Shown here piece after piece: positions 1-7,483 of a stretch of 64,000 nucleotides of DNA (the stretch's first letter is position 1; each line of letters opens with the position of its first letter). The position numbers were made by a program, and so were the translations under genes. The notes under the pieces were generated by a model that was given only the letters and a program-made list of their open reading frames with translations, had not been told where the DNA came from and ran no database searches. Source of the DNA: Flammeovirgaceae bacterium. Its GTDB lineage: Bacteria > Bacteroidota > Bacteroidia > Cytophagales > Cyclobacteriaceae. The DNA lies in assembly GCA_015180985.1 (NCBI GenBank), contig CP054185.1, positions 1-64,000 on the forward strand. The letters run 5' to 3'.

Positions 1-16
1 CGTTGGCGGCAATTTT
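1..16 (+). repeat. 16-nt direct repeat, left copy
   Basis: CGTTGGCGGCAATTTT at the very edge of the window is repeated exactly at 786-801, where it forms the right end of a folded element (721-801). The left copy is probably the right end of another such element lying outside the window. The two copies bracket the toxin-antitoxin pair. Confidence 0.7.
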
Positions 17-63
17 GCGAATGACAAAATAAAGAGCGATTTTAGGATAAAAATTTTGGAAAT

Positions 64-267
64 ATGGTGATTGAACGGACAAAAAACGAGGTGATTATTA
101 GACTTCCATCCTACATTGACACTGAAGGACTTCAGAATCTTATTAACTATCTGACCTATAAAGAGGCAACCGACAAATCTCAGGCAAAGCAAGAGGACGT
201 TGATAAATTAGCCAAAGACATAAAAAAAGGTTGGTGGAGTAAAAACCGTAGACGATTTATTAAGTGA
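64..267 (+). CDS. putative antitoxin of a PIN-type toxin-antitoxin pair
   Basis: A 67-residue protein whose stop overlaps the GTG start of the PIN gene (GTGA), the usual layout of an antitoxin-toxin operon. The N-terminal part (about 1-35) could form a small DNA-binding or dimerisation unit. The basic C-terminal part has a GWWSKNRRRF-like segment similar to the toxin-binding tails I associate with antitoxins of Bacteroidota PIN modules. I see no clear helix-turn-helix or AbrB motif, so the DNA-binding class is open. Role as antitoxin is inferred from size, charge, coupling and the neighbour. Confidence 0.7.
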   Translation: MVIERTKNEVIIRLPSYIDTEGLQNLINYLTYKEATDKSQAKQEDVDKLAKDIKKGWWSKNRRRFIK

Positions 268-713
268 AAATAATTGTCGACACCAACATAATTTTTAGTG
301 CCCTACTAAAAACTCAAACGACATTTGGTCACATAATCTTCAATTCAGACGGGATTTTTGAATTTTACAGTCCAAACTATTTAAGGACTGAAATTCGAAA
401 GCATTGGGACAGAATTAAAAAGATTTCAAAACTCACCGACCAACAATTAGAAGAATCATACGACTCACTGCTGACAAAAATCAATTTTATTAATGAGGAG
501 ATAATTCCTCAAAAAATATGGTTGGACTCTGAAAAAATTGCTGACGGGGTTGACCTAGACGATACAGACTTCATTGCTCTTACAAAACATCTAAAAGGAA
601 AGCTTTGGACTGGCGACTTAGAATTGAGAAACGAATTGAAAAAGAAGGGTTTTAAAAATATACTAACGACAGGAGAGATATTTAAACTTTGGACTAAGAA
701 GAGAGAGGAGTAG
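264..713 (+). CDS. PIN-domain toxin (putative RNase)
   Basis: A 149-residue PIN-domain protein, about the normal length of VapC-like toxins. The N-terminus MKIIVDTNIIFSALL carries the first acidic residue (Asp6). Glu43, Asp100/Asp102 in a DLDDTDF segment and Asp118 in TGDLEL complete the expected metal-binding quartet. Family knowledge: PIN toxins are Mg2+-dependent ribonucleases blocked by their cognate antitoxin. The start is GTG at 264, overlapping the antitoxin stop by four bases, so the two are translationally coupled. The gene is AT-rich compared with the genes after 2 kb. The target RNA cannot be deduced. Confidence 0.85.
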   Translation: MKIIVDTNIIFSALLKTQTTFGHIIFNSDGIFEFYSPNYLRTEIRKHWDRIKKISKLTDQQLEESYDSLLTKINFINEEIIPQKIWLDSEKIADGVDLDDTDFIALTKHLKGKLWTGDLELRNELKKKGFKNILTTGEIFKLWTKKREE

Positions 714-720
714 CAAAACG

Positions 721-801
721 GCCGCTAACAAACAGGTGTAGGCGGACAAATCCTCCGGATTTGTCCGCTATCAAGAAAACACAAACGTTGGCGGCAATTT
801 T
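721..801. repeat. attC-like folded element with 16-nt repeat end
   Basis: Outer arms GCCGCTAAC (721-729) and GTTGGCGGC (787-795) are inverted repeats with one mismatch that still allows a G-T pair. Inside, GCGGACAAATCC (742-753) and GGATTTGTCCGC (757-768) form a perfect 12-bp stem with a 3-nt loop. The right end, 786-801, repeats bases 1-16. The arrangement of outer short arms and inner stem over about 75 bp recalls integron attC sites, but the right arm does not match the GTTRRRY consensus and no integrase is seen. The inner hairpin might also terminate transcription after the PIN gene, although no T-run follows. Confidence 0.6.
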
Positions 802-958
802 CGGTGACACTAAAAACGTTAAACAGTTCGGAGCAGGTCGCGCTAAACATTCCGCTACGCTTCATTTTAAAGCCCTTCTATTCAAACAACTGATTGGTAG
901 CAACAACTCATGAAAAACCAAACAATCAAAAATCATCCGCACGAAATAAAAACAAACC

Positions 959-1756
959 ATGACTTCTGATAAACAAATACTCGTTACAGGAGGAACAGGT
1001 AAATTGGGTACCGTGCTTGTTGCGCAGTTATTAAAAAATAATTTTCGATTTGAAGTGCTGACTTCGAAAAAAACTGAAAGCGCACCACCATCATTTTCGT
1101 TAGTTTATGGAAACCTTGTAAATGGGGAGGGCCTGGAAAATGCGCTCAGGGGAGTTGAGTTGATAATCCATTGCGCTAGCAATTTCTTTGACCATGAAAG
1201 CATAGATGTTGCCGGCACGCAAAAACTTATTGACAACCTTGATAGGGCATCTGTTAATCTGCTTATTTATGTTTCCATTGTTGGGGTTAATAAAATTCCG
1301 CTGCCATACTACAAGTCAAAGAGAAAAGCAGAGTTGATAATTCAGCAATCAGGATTTCCCTATCTTATACTGCGGTTCACCCAGTTCCACGACTTTGTTT
1401 TGCACTTACTCGATGGCTTTGAACAACAAAGCACCGCATTACCTTATTTCGAAATTCCTGACAAACTTCAGTTTCAGTCCATCAGCATGGATGATGCAAC
1501 CGCAACTATTCTGTCAACTATTAAATCAACACATAAAGGAATAATTGAAACAGGCGGACCAGAAATACTACCGTTGAACAAAATGGCAGAAACATATTTG
1601 CTTTTCAAAAGGAACCATAAAAAATTAAAGACATTTGAAGCCACCGATGAATTACACAAAGCATTTACAGGAGGAAAAAATCTGACTGCAAATAAATTGA
1701 CAGGCGGCATTACCTGGGAAATGTTTTTAGAGCAAAATCCCGCTTTGGTATTCTGA
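959..1756 (+). CDS. NmrA-like / atypical SDR NAD(P)-binding protein
   Basis: A 265-residue atypical short-chain dehydrogenase. The N-terminal Rossmann motif VTGGTGKLG (about residues 9-17) binds NAD(P)H. YYKSKRKAE (about residues 118-126) resembles the YxxxK region of extended or atypical SDRs, and a SIVGV segment precedes it. Members of the NmrA/NAD(P)H-binding group act as quinone reductases, redox sensors or general reductases, and the substrate cannot be told here. The gene sits downstream of the repeat element at 721-801, is also AT-rich, and may be accessory DNA. No co-transcribed neighbour. The ATG at 959 follows an A-rich stretch. Confidence 0.8.
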   Translation: MTSDKQILVTGGTGKLGTVLVAQLLKNNFRFEVLTSKKTESAPPSFSLVYGNLVNGEGLENALRGVELIIHCASNFFDHESIDVAGTQKLIDNLDRASVNLLIYVSIVGVNKIPLPYYKSKRKAELIIQQSGFPYLILRFTQFHDFVLHLLDGFEQQSTALPYFEIPDKLQFQSISMDDATATILSTIKSTHKGIIETGGPEILPLNKMAETYLLFKRNHKKLKTFEATDELHKAFTGGKNLTANKLTGGITWEMFLEQNPALVF

Positions 1757-1954
1757 CGAATTAAGCAAATTTGAAATGACAGCGATGATACCAAAAAAGA
1801 GCAACCCCTAACATAGTGTTTATTCCGGATACGGATGGCGTGTTGTTACGAAATTTAGTTTCCCTTAAATTCGCTTTATCCTTTTGGGATAATGACCCGC
1901 TTCGAAAGCCGTAGCTGTTATAAATCCAACGCGTAACACCTAATACCCATCTTA

Positions 1955-2512
1955 TCACCTCAACACCTTGCTCAACTGCCTTTTCAACGCTTCCGTATCG
2001 CTTGGCTTTGAGGCATTGGCATTAACCACCCTTCCATCGGCATCGATAAGTAAATAAGTGGGGTATATTAATGCCCGTTCGCCAGAACTTTTCAAGGGTC
2101 TGGAAAATCGTTTTATGATATCCAGTTTAAGTGATTGATTTGCCCGGAGGTGGTAACCGTGCAGGTTATTTTCGGTAACAACCCGTTTCCACTTCGCCTC
2201 ATCCGCATCCTTATCTCCGGAAACATACAGCAGGATAATTTTATTTTGATTGGCCAGTTGCTGAAGATACCCCAAATGCCGGAATTCGCGCCTGCAGGGC
2301 TGGCACCAGGTAGCCCAGATATCCACAAAAACCGGTGTGCCCCTGAACTGCGCCAGTAACGAATCGAAGCCGGCCACCGGTGTCGTGATGAAGGTAACGG
2401 TCTTGCCAGACGGGTGGCTTTCTTTGTGCTGAGCCGTAGCCACACAGGCTACCGCAAAAAAACATACCACAAAAAGCAAGCACCTTCTCATTTGTTTTTC
2501 AATTCCATGCAT
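1955..2512 (-). CDS. TlpA-like thioredoxin-fold protein, exported
   Basis: A 185-residue thioredoxin-fold protein with the active-site motif WCQPC (Cys70 and Cys73) in the context FVDIWATWCQPC, typical of the TlpA/ResA group. A hydrophobic stretch near residues 11-27 ending in ATAQ is a signal peptide. An alternative start at 2491 (Met8) would put the signal nearer the N-terminus and is equally possible. It probably acts as a periplasmic thiol-disulfide reductase, for example in apocytochrome c or copper-site maturation. The C-terminal half has the expected cis-Pro region (LIYPTYLLID). It stands alone on the minus strand between two plus-strand genes. Confidence 0.85.
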   Translation of the reverse strand: MHGIEKQMRRCLLFVVCFFAVACVATAQHKESHPSGKTVTFITTPVAGFDSLLAQFRGTPVFVDIWATWCQPCRREFRHLGYLQQLANQNKIILLYVSGDKDADEAKWKRVVTENNLHGYHLRANQSLKLDIIKRFSRPLKSSGERALIYPTYLLIDADGRVVNANASKPSDTEALKRQLSKVLR

Positions 2513-2631
2513 ACCCTAAGCCTGATTGAAACAAGTTGTGATTTCAAAAATAGTCGAAACTCCATTTACCGGCCGAAAATCTGCACAACAAACTGAACTT
2601 TACTTATTTTTAAGCAGCAACTTGCCGGCCT

Positions 2632-3129
2632 ATGGAACCCCTTCATCTTAAAATCATCGAAACGGTACTTGTACTGGTAGGGCTTGTTATCCTTAGTTTG
2701 ATCATCAAAGGAACAATCCGGAGGATCGGCAACCGCTACCACCTGCAGAAAGACCGCGCTGCCTTTATTATTAAAATCGTATCCATCGGGCTGTATGTTG
2801 CGGCAGGTGTAACCCTGTTGTTCATCTGGGGTGTTGACCAGAACGAACTCGTGTTGTTCCTGTCGTCTTTTGTGGCCATTCTGGGCATTGCCCTGTTTGC
2901 CCAATGGTCTATGCTCTCAAACGTTACGGCCAGCATTTTACTTTTTGTGAGTCATCCGGCCAAAGTTGGCGACAGCATCAGCATACTCGACAAGGACTAC
3001 CCGCTTACCGGAACCATTAAAGACATCGGGGCCTTTTTTGTAACAGTTGAAACAGAGGCAAACGAAGTTGTTACCATACCCAACTCGTTGTTGTTTCAAA
3101 AGATGATTAAGGTTATTGCGAAGCACTAA
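2632..3129 (+). CDS. short MscS-family mechanosensitive channel
   Basis: A 165-residue protein with three predicted membrane segments (about 8-26, 45-65, 72-90). The last runs into a pore-lining helix with small residues and the MscS-type beta domain (HPAKVGDSISI...GTIKDIGAFFVTVET...TIPNSLLF, about 107-155). MscS channels release solutes on hypo-osmotic shock. This form is much shorter than E. coli MscS (286 aa): it stops right after the beta domain and lacks the alpha/beta C-terminal cage. Such short forms are common in Bacteroidota, so this need not be a truncation. ATG at 2632 is preceded by an A/T-rich leader. Confidence 0.85.
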   Translation: MEPLHLKIIETVLVLVGLVILSLIIKGTIRRIGNRYHLQKDRAAFIIKIVSIGLYVAAGVTLLFIWGVDQNELVLFLSSFVAILGIALFAQWSMLSNVTASILLFVSHPAKVGDSISILDKDYPLTGTIKDIGAFFVTVETEANEVVTIPNSLLFQKMIKVIAKH

Positions 3130-3146
3130 TTCAAAACATTGACAAA

Positions 3147-3965
3147 ATGAATACCAGCCGGGTGAAGCATGGAAATGTTGAGCGTTATATAGCCGCCTTT
3201 CCGGTGCCTGTACAGGAAATCCTTAAAAAAATCAGAGCGGCCATACGAAAAGCCGCGCCCGGAGCAACCGAGCGCATTAGTTACGGGATGCCGTTCTACG
3301 AGTATGGCGGAAGAGGCTATGCCGGCCGGCTGATTTATTTTGCCGCCTTTAAAAAGCACATCAGCCTGTTCATTACACCACGCCACAACGAAACAATACC
3401 CTCAGCGATGAAAAAATATCATGTATCAAAAGCAACGTATCAGTTTGCCTTAAACGAGCCTGTTCCGTTTTCGCTGATTGAAAAAACCGTAAAAAACCTT
3501 GTAAGCCAACGCGACAACCAACGCCCGGAAAGTAAACCGGCCGTTTCAACATCAAAAAAACAAATGCAGCCATTCAGTCAGGCAATTCGAAAATACAACA
3601 GCCAATTAACCCCATCAGAAGCAGCAGTTTGCAATTTACTGGCACAGGAAATCACGAATGGATTGCCCGATGCAGAAAACAAAATCTGGCACGCACACCC
3701 GGTGTGGTTTTTAGCCGGCAATCCGATAGTGGGGTACAGCAAACAGAAAAAAGGCATCCGGCTTATGTTTTGGAGCGGTGCCGGTTTTGAAGAAGATAAA
3801 TTGAACGTACGCGGAGAAAAATTTAAGGATGCCTCTGTTTTCTATAACACTTCTTCGGAAGTTAATGCAAAGGATTTGCAACGCTGGCTTAAAAAAGCAC
3901 GGCTCATTCAATGGGATTATAAGAACCTGGTAAAAAGAAAAGGACGACTGGAACGACTTCTGTAA
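3147..3965 (+). CDS. two-domain DUF1801 protein (YdhG-like plus DUF1801)
   Basis: A 272-residue fusion of two related domains. Residues about 5-115 match the YdhG/Fra-like 'iron chaperone' type of DUF1801 (APGATERISYGMPFYEYGG, then FAAFKKHISLFITP). Residues about 145-265 form a second DUF1801 unit (DAENKIWHAHPVWFLAGNPIVGY, then GIRLMFWSG). The family has a small alpha/beta fold of unproven function, and frataxin-like iron handling has been proposed for some members. It is followed after one base by the DUF2200 gene, so the two are probably one transcription unit. No signal peptide, so it is cytoplasmic. Confidence 0.8.
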   Translation: MNTSRVKHGNVERYIAAFPVPVQEILKKIRAAIRKAAPGATERISYGMPFYEYGGRGYAGRLIYFAAFKKHISLFITPRHNETIPSAMKKYHVSKATYQFALNEPVPFSLIEKTVKNLVSQRDNQRPESKPAVSTSKKQMQPFSQAIRKYNSQLTPSEAAVCNLLAQEITNGLPDAENKIWHAHPVWFLAGNPIVGYSKQKKGIRLMFWSGAGFEEDKLNVRGEKFKDASVFYNTSSEVNAKDLQRWLKKARLIQWDYKNLVKRKGRLERLL

Positions 3966-3966
3966 T

Positions 3967-4332
3967 ATGAAAGCAACAGCTGCGCACGATGAGCGAATTG
4001 CAAAAATGGCATTCGCTTCGGTATATCCGCATTATCTCACAAAAGTGGAAAAAAAAGGCCGGACAAAAGAAGAACTGCACCAGGTGATTAAGTGGCTAAC
4101 CGGTTTTGACGACAAAAAACTGCAGAAGCTCATTACCGAGAAAGCAACCTTCGAAATATTCTTTCAACAGGCCCGGCTTAACCCCAACGCCCGCCTGATT
4201 ACCGGGGTCATCTGCGGGTACCGGGTAGAAGAAATCAAAAACCCCTTAACCCAACAGGTGCGCTACCTCGATAAGCTGGTGGAGGAACTGGCAAAAGGAA
4301 GGAGCATGGATAAGATTTTGCGTAGCACCTGA
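3967..4332 (+). CDS. DUF2200 family protein
   Basis: A 121-residue cytoplasmic protein matching DUF2200. Features I recognise are the start HDERIAKMAFASVYPHYLTKVEKKGRT, the segment VIKWLTGFDD, and ICGYRVEEIKNPL followed by a RYLDKLVEELAKG helix. Biochemical function is unknown. DUF2200 proteins are small alpha-helical proteins often found beside DUF1801 genes, as here, where the start follows the preceding stop by one base (TAAT-ATG). Likely a small stress or metal-related two-gene operon, but this is only inferred from neighbours. Confidence 0.8.
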   Translation: MKATAAHDERIAKMAFASVYPHYLTKVEKKGRTKEELHQVIKWLTGFDDKKLQKLITEKATFEIFFQQARLNPNARLITGVICGYRVEEIKNPLTQQVRYLDKLVEELAKGRSMDKILRST

Positions 4333-4367
4333 GTTGAACTTGCCAGCGCGTGATGACGGATGCCCGT

Positions 4368-4736
4368 TCAGGTTTTTAAAAGTCCCATTTTATATTGAAA
4401 CAACTGCGCTACCGAGTTAGCCCTGCTTTTGGCCTCCTTGGCATTGGAGCCCTCAAAGTGTTCATCAACTGTTTTGGTGAATAGCTCCAGCCAGCGGGTA
4501 AAGTGCTCCGGTCTGATTTTTAATGGCAGGTGCTTGGTCAGCGGGTTGCCGCTGTAGGTCAGGTCGCCAAACAACACCGATGACCAGAAATTGTACATGA
4601 CGGGCAAATGATGCGGCCAGTTAACATGCGCGAACACCGGGGCCAGCAGTTCATCGGCTTTTACTTTTTCATAAAAGCTGTCTACCAGCAACTTTACATC
4701 AGTACGGGTTTTAATATCGTTTTTGGCGGCTTCCAT
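4368..4736 (-). CDS. group III truncated haemoglobin
   Basis: A 122-residue 2-on-2 globin. Tyr22 (B10, in SFYEKV), the proximal His69 (F8, in TKHLPL) and Trp82 (G8, in RWLELF) align with Tyr19, His72 and Trp90 of Campylobacter Ctb as I recall it, placing it in group III. Such globins bind O2 and NO and take part in NO tolerance. The start codon overlaps the stop of the upstream BNR lipoprotein gene, so this is the last gene of the nos operon. That placement suggests NO scavenging or O2 handling during N2O respiration, since NO inactivates copper enzymes. Confidence 0.88.
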   Translation of the reverse strand: MEAAKNDIKTRTDVKLLVDSFYEKVKADELLAPVFAHVNWPHHLPVMYNFWSSVLFGDLTYSGNPLTKHLPLKIRPEHFTRWLELFTKTVDEHFEGSNAKEAKSRANSVAQLFQYKMGLLKT

Positions 4737-5926
4737 TATTTCAAACCAAGTGCAGCTGTACGGATTGTTTTTGTATTGCTGTCAGTCCAGGCCATCAATA
4801 AGCCAGCTCCGGCTTTGGTTAATTGAGGAAATCCGCTGGAACGGGCTTCCGATGATTTAGCAATTGATGTTATAGCCTCCACCTGTCCGCTTCGGTTAAC
4901 CGTTGCCACTTTAATTTCCGATCCTTCCATCCAGCTAACAACCGCAGTACTCTCATTGAGCAGCACCAAATCAACCCGGCCGATGGTTTCGCTTTGGCTT
5001 AACTGAACGGGAATTGAAAATGTTTCTCCGGCATCATCTGAAAAAGACACCTTCACCGCAGGATTGTCATTTGCCATGGTAAACCAGGCCACGGCCAATG
5101 TATTGCCTATAGCTTCGCAACGCGGGCCGTTAACCGGGCAGCCGCTGATGTTCCAGTTATCAGCATAAACCGGTTTGGGCGCTGTCCAACTTCCATTTAC
5201 CCACCGTACGATGTAGATGTCGCGAATCTCCTGGTGCGAGCGATCGCGGTAAATCACCACCGGACCGTTGGCTGTAATCGCAGCCGTAGTCTGGCAACAG
5301 TCGCACACGCGGTTGTCGAGTTCCCATTCATGTGCTTTAGCTCCCTTGTTGCTCAGCAACGCAGCCCGCAAGGTCATTTGCCCGTGGTGGTCGTGGCCGG
5401 TTTGTTCAGGCTTGTCGCTTACCGTATTTCGTCCATCCAGCCAACTGATAAAAACCTGGTCGCCCTGAGGCACCAGCGAAACGAATCCGTGTTCAGCATA
5501 TTTTCCGTCATCATGGAGCATAGTTGGATCGCCCCAGGTAATACCATTGGAAGAGGCGGTGATTTTTACATCATAGGAGAATTTCTCATCGCTGCTTTTT
5601 TCCAGAAATGCGGCCATCAGGTTTTCGCGGCCATTTGAAACAATCATCGGATAATCGGCCCAGTTTACAAACCAATTGCTGCTACTGGCAATGGTAACCG
5701 GTTCATTCCATTGCTGCCCGTTCCACCGGGAATACCGCAGTTGGTGGATCGTATCGTTTGTTTCAATCCATGAAAGCAAAACATCACCTGCCGGGTCAGT
5801 AAACAGGTACGGTTCGCCCGCGTTGTTTCCGGCCGGTGAAGGAAGGAACTCAATCGTAAATGACTTATCGTTTACAGAACAGGCCAGAAGAAGCAGAAGA
5901 ACAGGTAGTGACGTAATTTTTGACAT
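4736..5926 (-). CDS. BNR/sialidase-like beta-propeller lipoprotein with CxCC motif
   Basis: A 396-residue lipoprotein: signal with lipobox LLAC (Cys16), then a predicted six-bladed propeller with sialidase-like repeats (DAGETFSIPVQL and similar Asp-box-like segments). It is annotated in related genomes as exo-alpha-sialidase, but I see no sialidase catalytic set. Odd features are VCDCCQT near residue 210 and GCPVNGPRC near residue 262, a cysteine cluster that would suit metal or disulfide chemistry. It starts three bases after the nosY stop and overlaps the globin gene, so it is co-transcribed with nos. A role in N2O reductase copper supply or protection is inference. Confidence 0.75.
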   Translation of the reverse strand: MSKITSLPVLLLLLACSVNDKSFTIEFLPSPAGNNAGEPYLFTDPAGDVLLSWIETNDTIHQLRYSRWNGQQWNEPVTIASSSNWFVNWADYPMIVSNGRENLMAAFLEKSSDEKFSYDVKITASSNGITWGDPTMLHDDGKYAEHGFVSLVPQGDQVFISWLDGRNTVSDKPEQTGHDHHGQMTLRAALLSNKGAKAHEWELDNRVCDCCQTTAAITANGPVVIYRDRSHQEIRDIYIVRWVNGSWTAPKPVYADNWNISGCPVNGPRCEAIGNTLAVAWFTMANDNPAVKVSFSDDAGETFSIPVQLSQSETIGRVDLVLLNESTAVVSWMEGSEIKVATVNRSGQVEAITSIAKSSEARSSGFPQLTKAGAGLLMAWTDSNTKTIRTAALGLK

Positions 5927-5929
5927 GGT

Positions 5930-6697
5930 CTATAAATCCTTTCGGATAAAAATACGCAATGCGCCCCATACCGGAACAACAATCCACACCAGCAACACCA
6001 GCGAAGAAAAGATCAGGCCGAGGTTACTTCCAAAAAACTCTTTATAAAATGCGCCTGTGTAACCCATCAGTGCCGAAATATCCAGTTGCAGCAGCATAAG
6101 GATACGGGCCAGGTCAACCGGGTTAAGCGAAACAAGGGCAAGGGTAATTTTCTCCAACGGGTAATCCATGAAGGTATAAATAATCCACATGAGCAGCCCA
6201 TCGTAGATCAACGAAAAGTAAAACCAGAATAGCAAGGCTATGCCAATGGCTTTGGCCTTATCGCGTGTAACTACAGATGAAAGAAATGCCAGCGAAACGA
6301 ACACCAGCGTAAGCATAATGCCGGAATAGACCAGCGTAAACCCGCTTACATCGGCTTCATAAAAAACCATGGGAATGCCCACGCCAGCTACAAAAGCAGA
6401 ACAAAGTGAAAAGACTACCGCGAAATATTCACCCAGAAAAATGATTCTGCGGTTAACGGGTTGCGCCAGCAGCAACTCTATAAACTCGTAGGAATTAAAA
6501 AAGTGGATGGTGCTGAACACAATGCTCACCAGCGGAACCACCATCAGCACAATGTTCATCAGACTTAAAATAACTTTGCCCGTATCGGTATCGAGCTGAA
6601 ACATGGCGATGGTACTTACCAACAGAAATAACGTGTACAGCAGGATAAACCGCGTGCGCAGGATGTCGTAGAAAACGTATTTGATTACACGGGGCAT
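5930..6697 (-). CDS. nosY: NosY-like ABC transporter permease
   Basis: A 255-residue inner-membrane protein with six predicted helices and the ABC-2 type permease pattern of NosY (YDILRTRFILLYTLFL at the start, then NSYEFIELLLAQPVNR after helix 2). With NosF it forms the ABC transporter that works with NosD to mature the CuZ sulfur-bridged copper site of N2O reductase. It begins three bases after the nosF stop. The C-terminus ends shortly before the lipoprotein start. Length is normal (NosY about 250-280 aa). Confidence 0.9.
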   Translation of the reverse strand: MPRVIKYVFYDILRTRFILLYTLFLLVSTIAMFQLDTDTGKVILSLMNIVLMVVPLVSIVFSTIHFFNSYEFIELLLAQPVNRRIIFLGEYFAVVFSLCSAFVAGVGIPMVFYEADVSGFTLVYSGIMLTLVFVSLAFLSSVVTRDKAKAIGIALLFWFYFSLIYDGLLMWIIYTFMDYPLEKITLALVSLNPVDLARILMLLQLDISALMGYTGAFYKEFFGSNLGLIFSSLVLLVWIVVPVWGALRIFIRKDL

Positions 6698-6700
6698 AGC

Positions 6701-7483
6701 TTATCCGGTCTTTATTCTGACACTCCCCGTTCCCCCCTCGAGGGGGGACACAGGGGGGTGTTTTGATTGTTTCTCATGTTCCAATCCTCTGATCATCTTC
6801 GCCATGGCTTTGCCAAGTTTGCCCTCACCGGTAATGTCTTTTAATTCTTCAATGGTGTTGTTGTAGCGTATCCTGCCCTCCTGCAGGTACACCACTTCGG
6901 TAGCCAAATCATCCAGGTCGCTCATAATGTGCGAGGTGATGATCAACAGCCGGCCGGCTTCTTTTTCTTTTTGAATTTTATCTTTCAGTAATTCTACCGA
7001 TACCGGGTCAAGCCCGGCAGTCGGTTCATCTAAAAACAATATGGGCGGGTTAAACATAAATGCCAGCGCTGCACTCACCTTCTGGCGCGTGCCACCCGAC
7101 AGGGTGTGCATGCGTTTATCTATAATCTGATGCAACCGGAAAGCATCTATTAATTCTTCATCCGGCAGAGGCGGGTTTTTACGGATGTTGCGCATCATTT
7201 CGAACAACTGCCCGATGCGCATGTTGTCGGGGTAGCGGCCAATCTGCGGCATATACCCGATTTTTTCGCGGTAGTGCCAGTGATTTTTTACGGGCTCCTT
7301 ATCCACCACGATATCGCCCGAAGTGGGGATGACCATGCCCAGCACGCTTTTGATAAGGGTTGTTTTCCCTGAACCGTTCGGCCCGATTAATGCATACGAT
7401 TTACCCGGATGGAAATCAACCGTAACGCCATCCAGGGCCCTGAGCTTGCCGAAGGTTTTAACTACGTTACGTATTGAAATCAT
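6701..7483 (-). CDS. nosF: NosF-like ABC transporter ATPase
   Basis: A 260-residue ABC ATPase with Walker A GPNGSGKTT (about 34-42), Q-loop (YMPQIG), signature LSGGTRQK (about 127-134), Walker B ILFLDEPTAGLD and switch His in TSHIMSD. As NosF it powers NosY and couples to NosD for CuZ assembly. The start overlaps the end of nosD by 17 bases. The last 20 or so codons (KHPPVSPLEGG onward) are encoded by a GC-rich palindromic repeat at 6721-6760 and look like an insertion-derived tail, not conserved ABC sequence. It is followed by nosY three bases later. Confidence 0.92.
   Translation of the reverse strand: MISIRNVVKTFGKLRALDGVTVDFHPGKSYALIGPNGSGKTTLIKSVLGMVIPTSGDIVVDKEPVKNHWHYREKIGYMPQIGRYPDNMRIGQLFEMMRNIRKNPPLPDEELIDAFRLHQIIDKRMHTLSGGTRQKVSAALAFMFNPPILFLDEPTAGLDPVSVELLKDKIQKEKEAGRLLIITSHIMSDLDDLATEVVYLQEGRIRYNNTIEELKDITGEGKLGKAMAKMIRGLEHEKQSKHPPVSPLEGGTGSVRIKTG
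6721..6760. repeat. GC-rich palindromic repeat inside the 3' end of nosF
   Basis: The core TCCCCCCTCGAGGGGGGA (6731-6748) is a perfect 18-bp palindrome. Flanks CACTCCCCG and CAGGGGGGTG extend it as an imperfect stem to about 40 bp. Similar C-run/CTCGAG/G-run palindromes are dispersed in Bacteroidota genomes as far as I recall. Here the element encodes part of the NosF tail (PPVSPLEGG). Confidence 0.65.

Noticed and set aside
721-801. Canonical integron attC site
   Set aside because: The fold is similar, but the right arm does not match GTTRRRY and there is no intI gene in the window; kept as attC-like only.
1761-1958. 65-residue ORF on the minus strand behind the NmrA-like gene
   Set aside because: Low-complexity, no family features, overlaps the TlpA-like gene end and reads through spacer DNA containing short inverted repeats.
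5234-5638. 134-residue ORF opposite the BNR lipoprotein gene
   Set aside because: Lies wholly antisense to a well supported gene, with a composition typical of a shadow frame.
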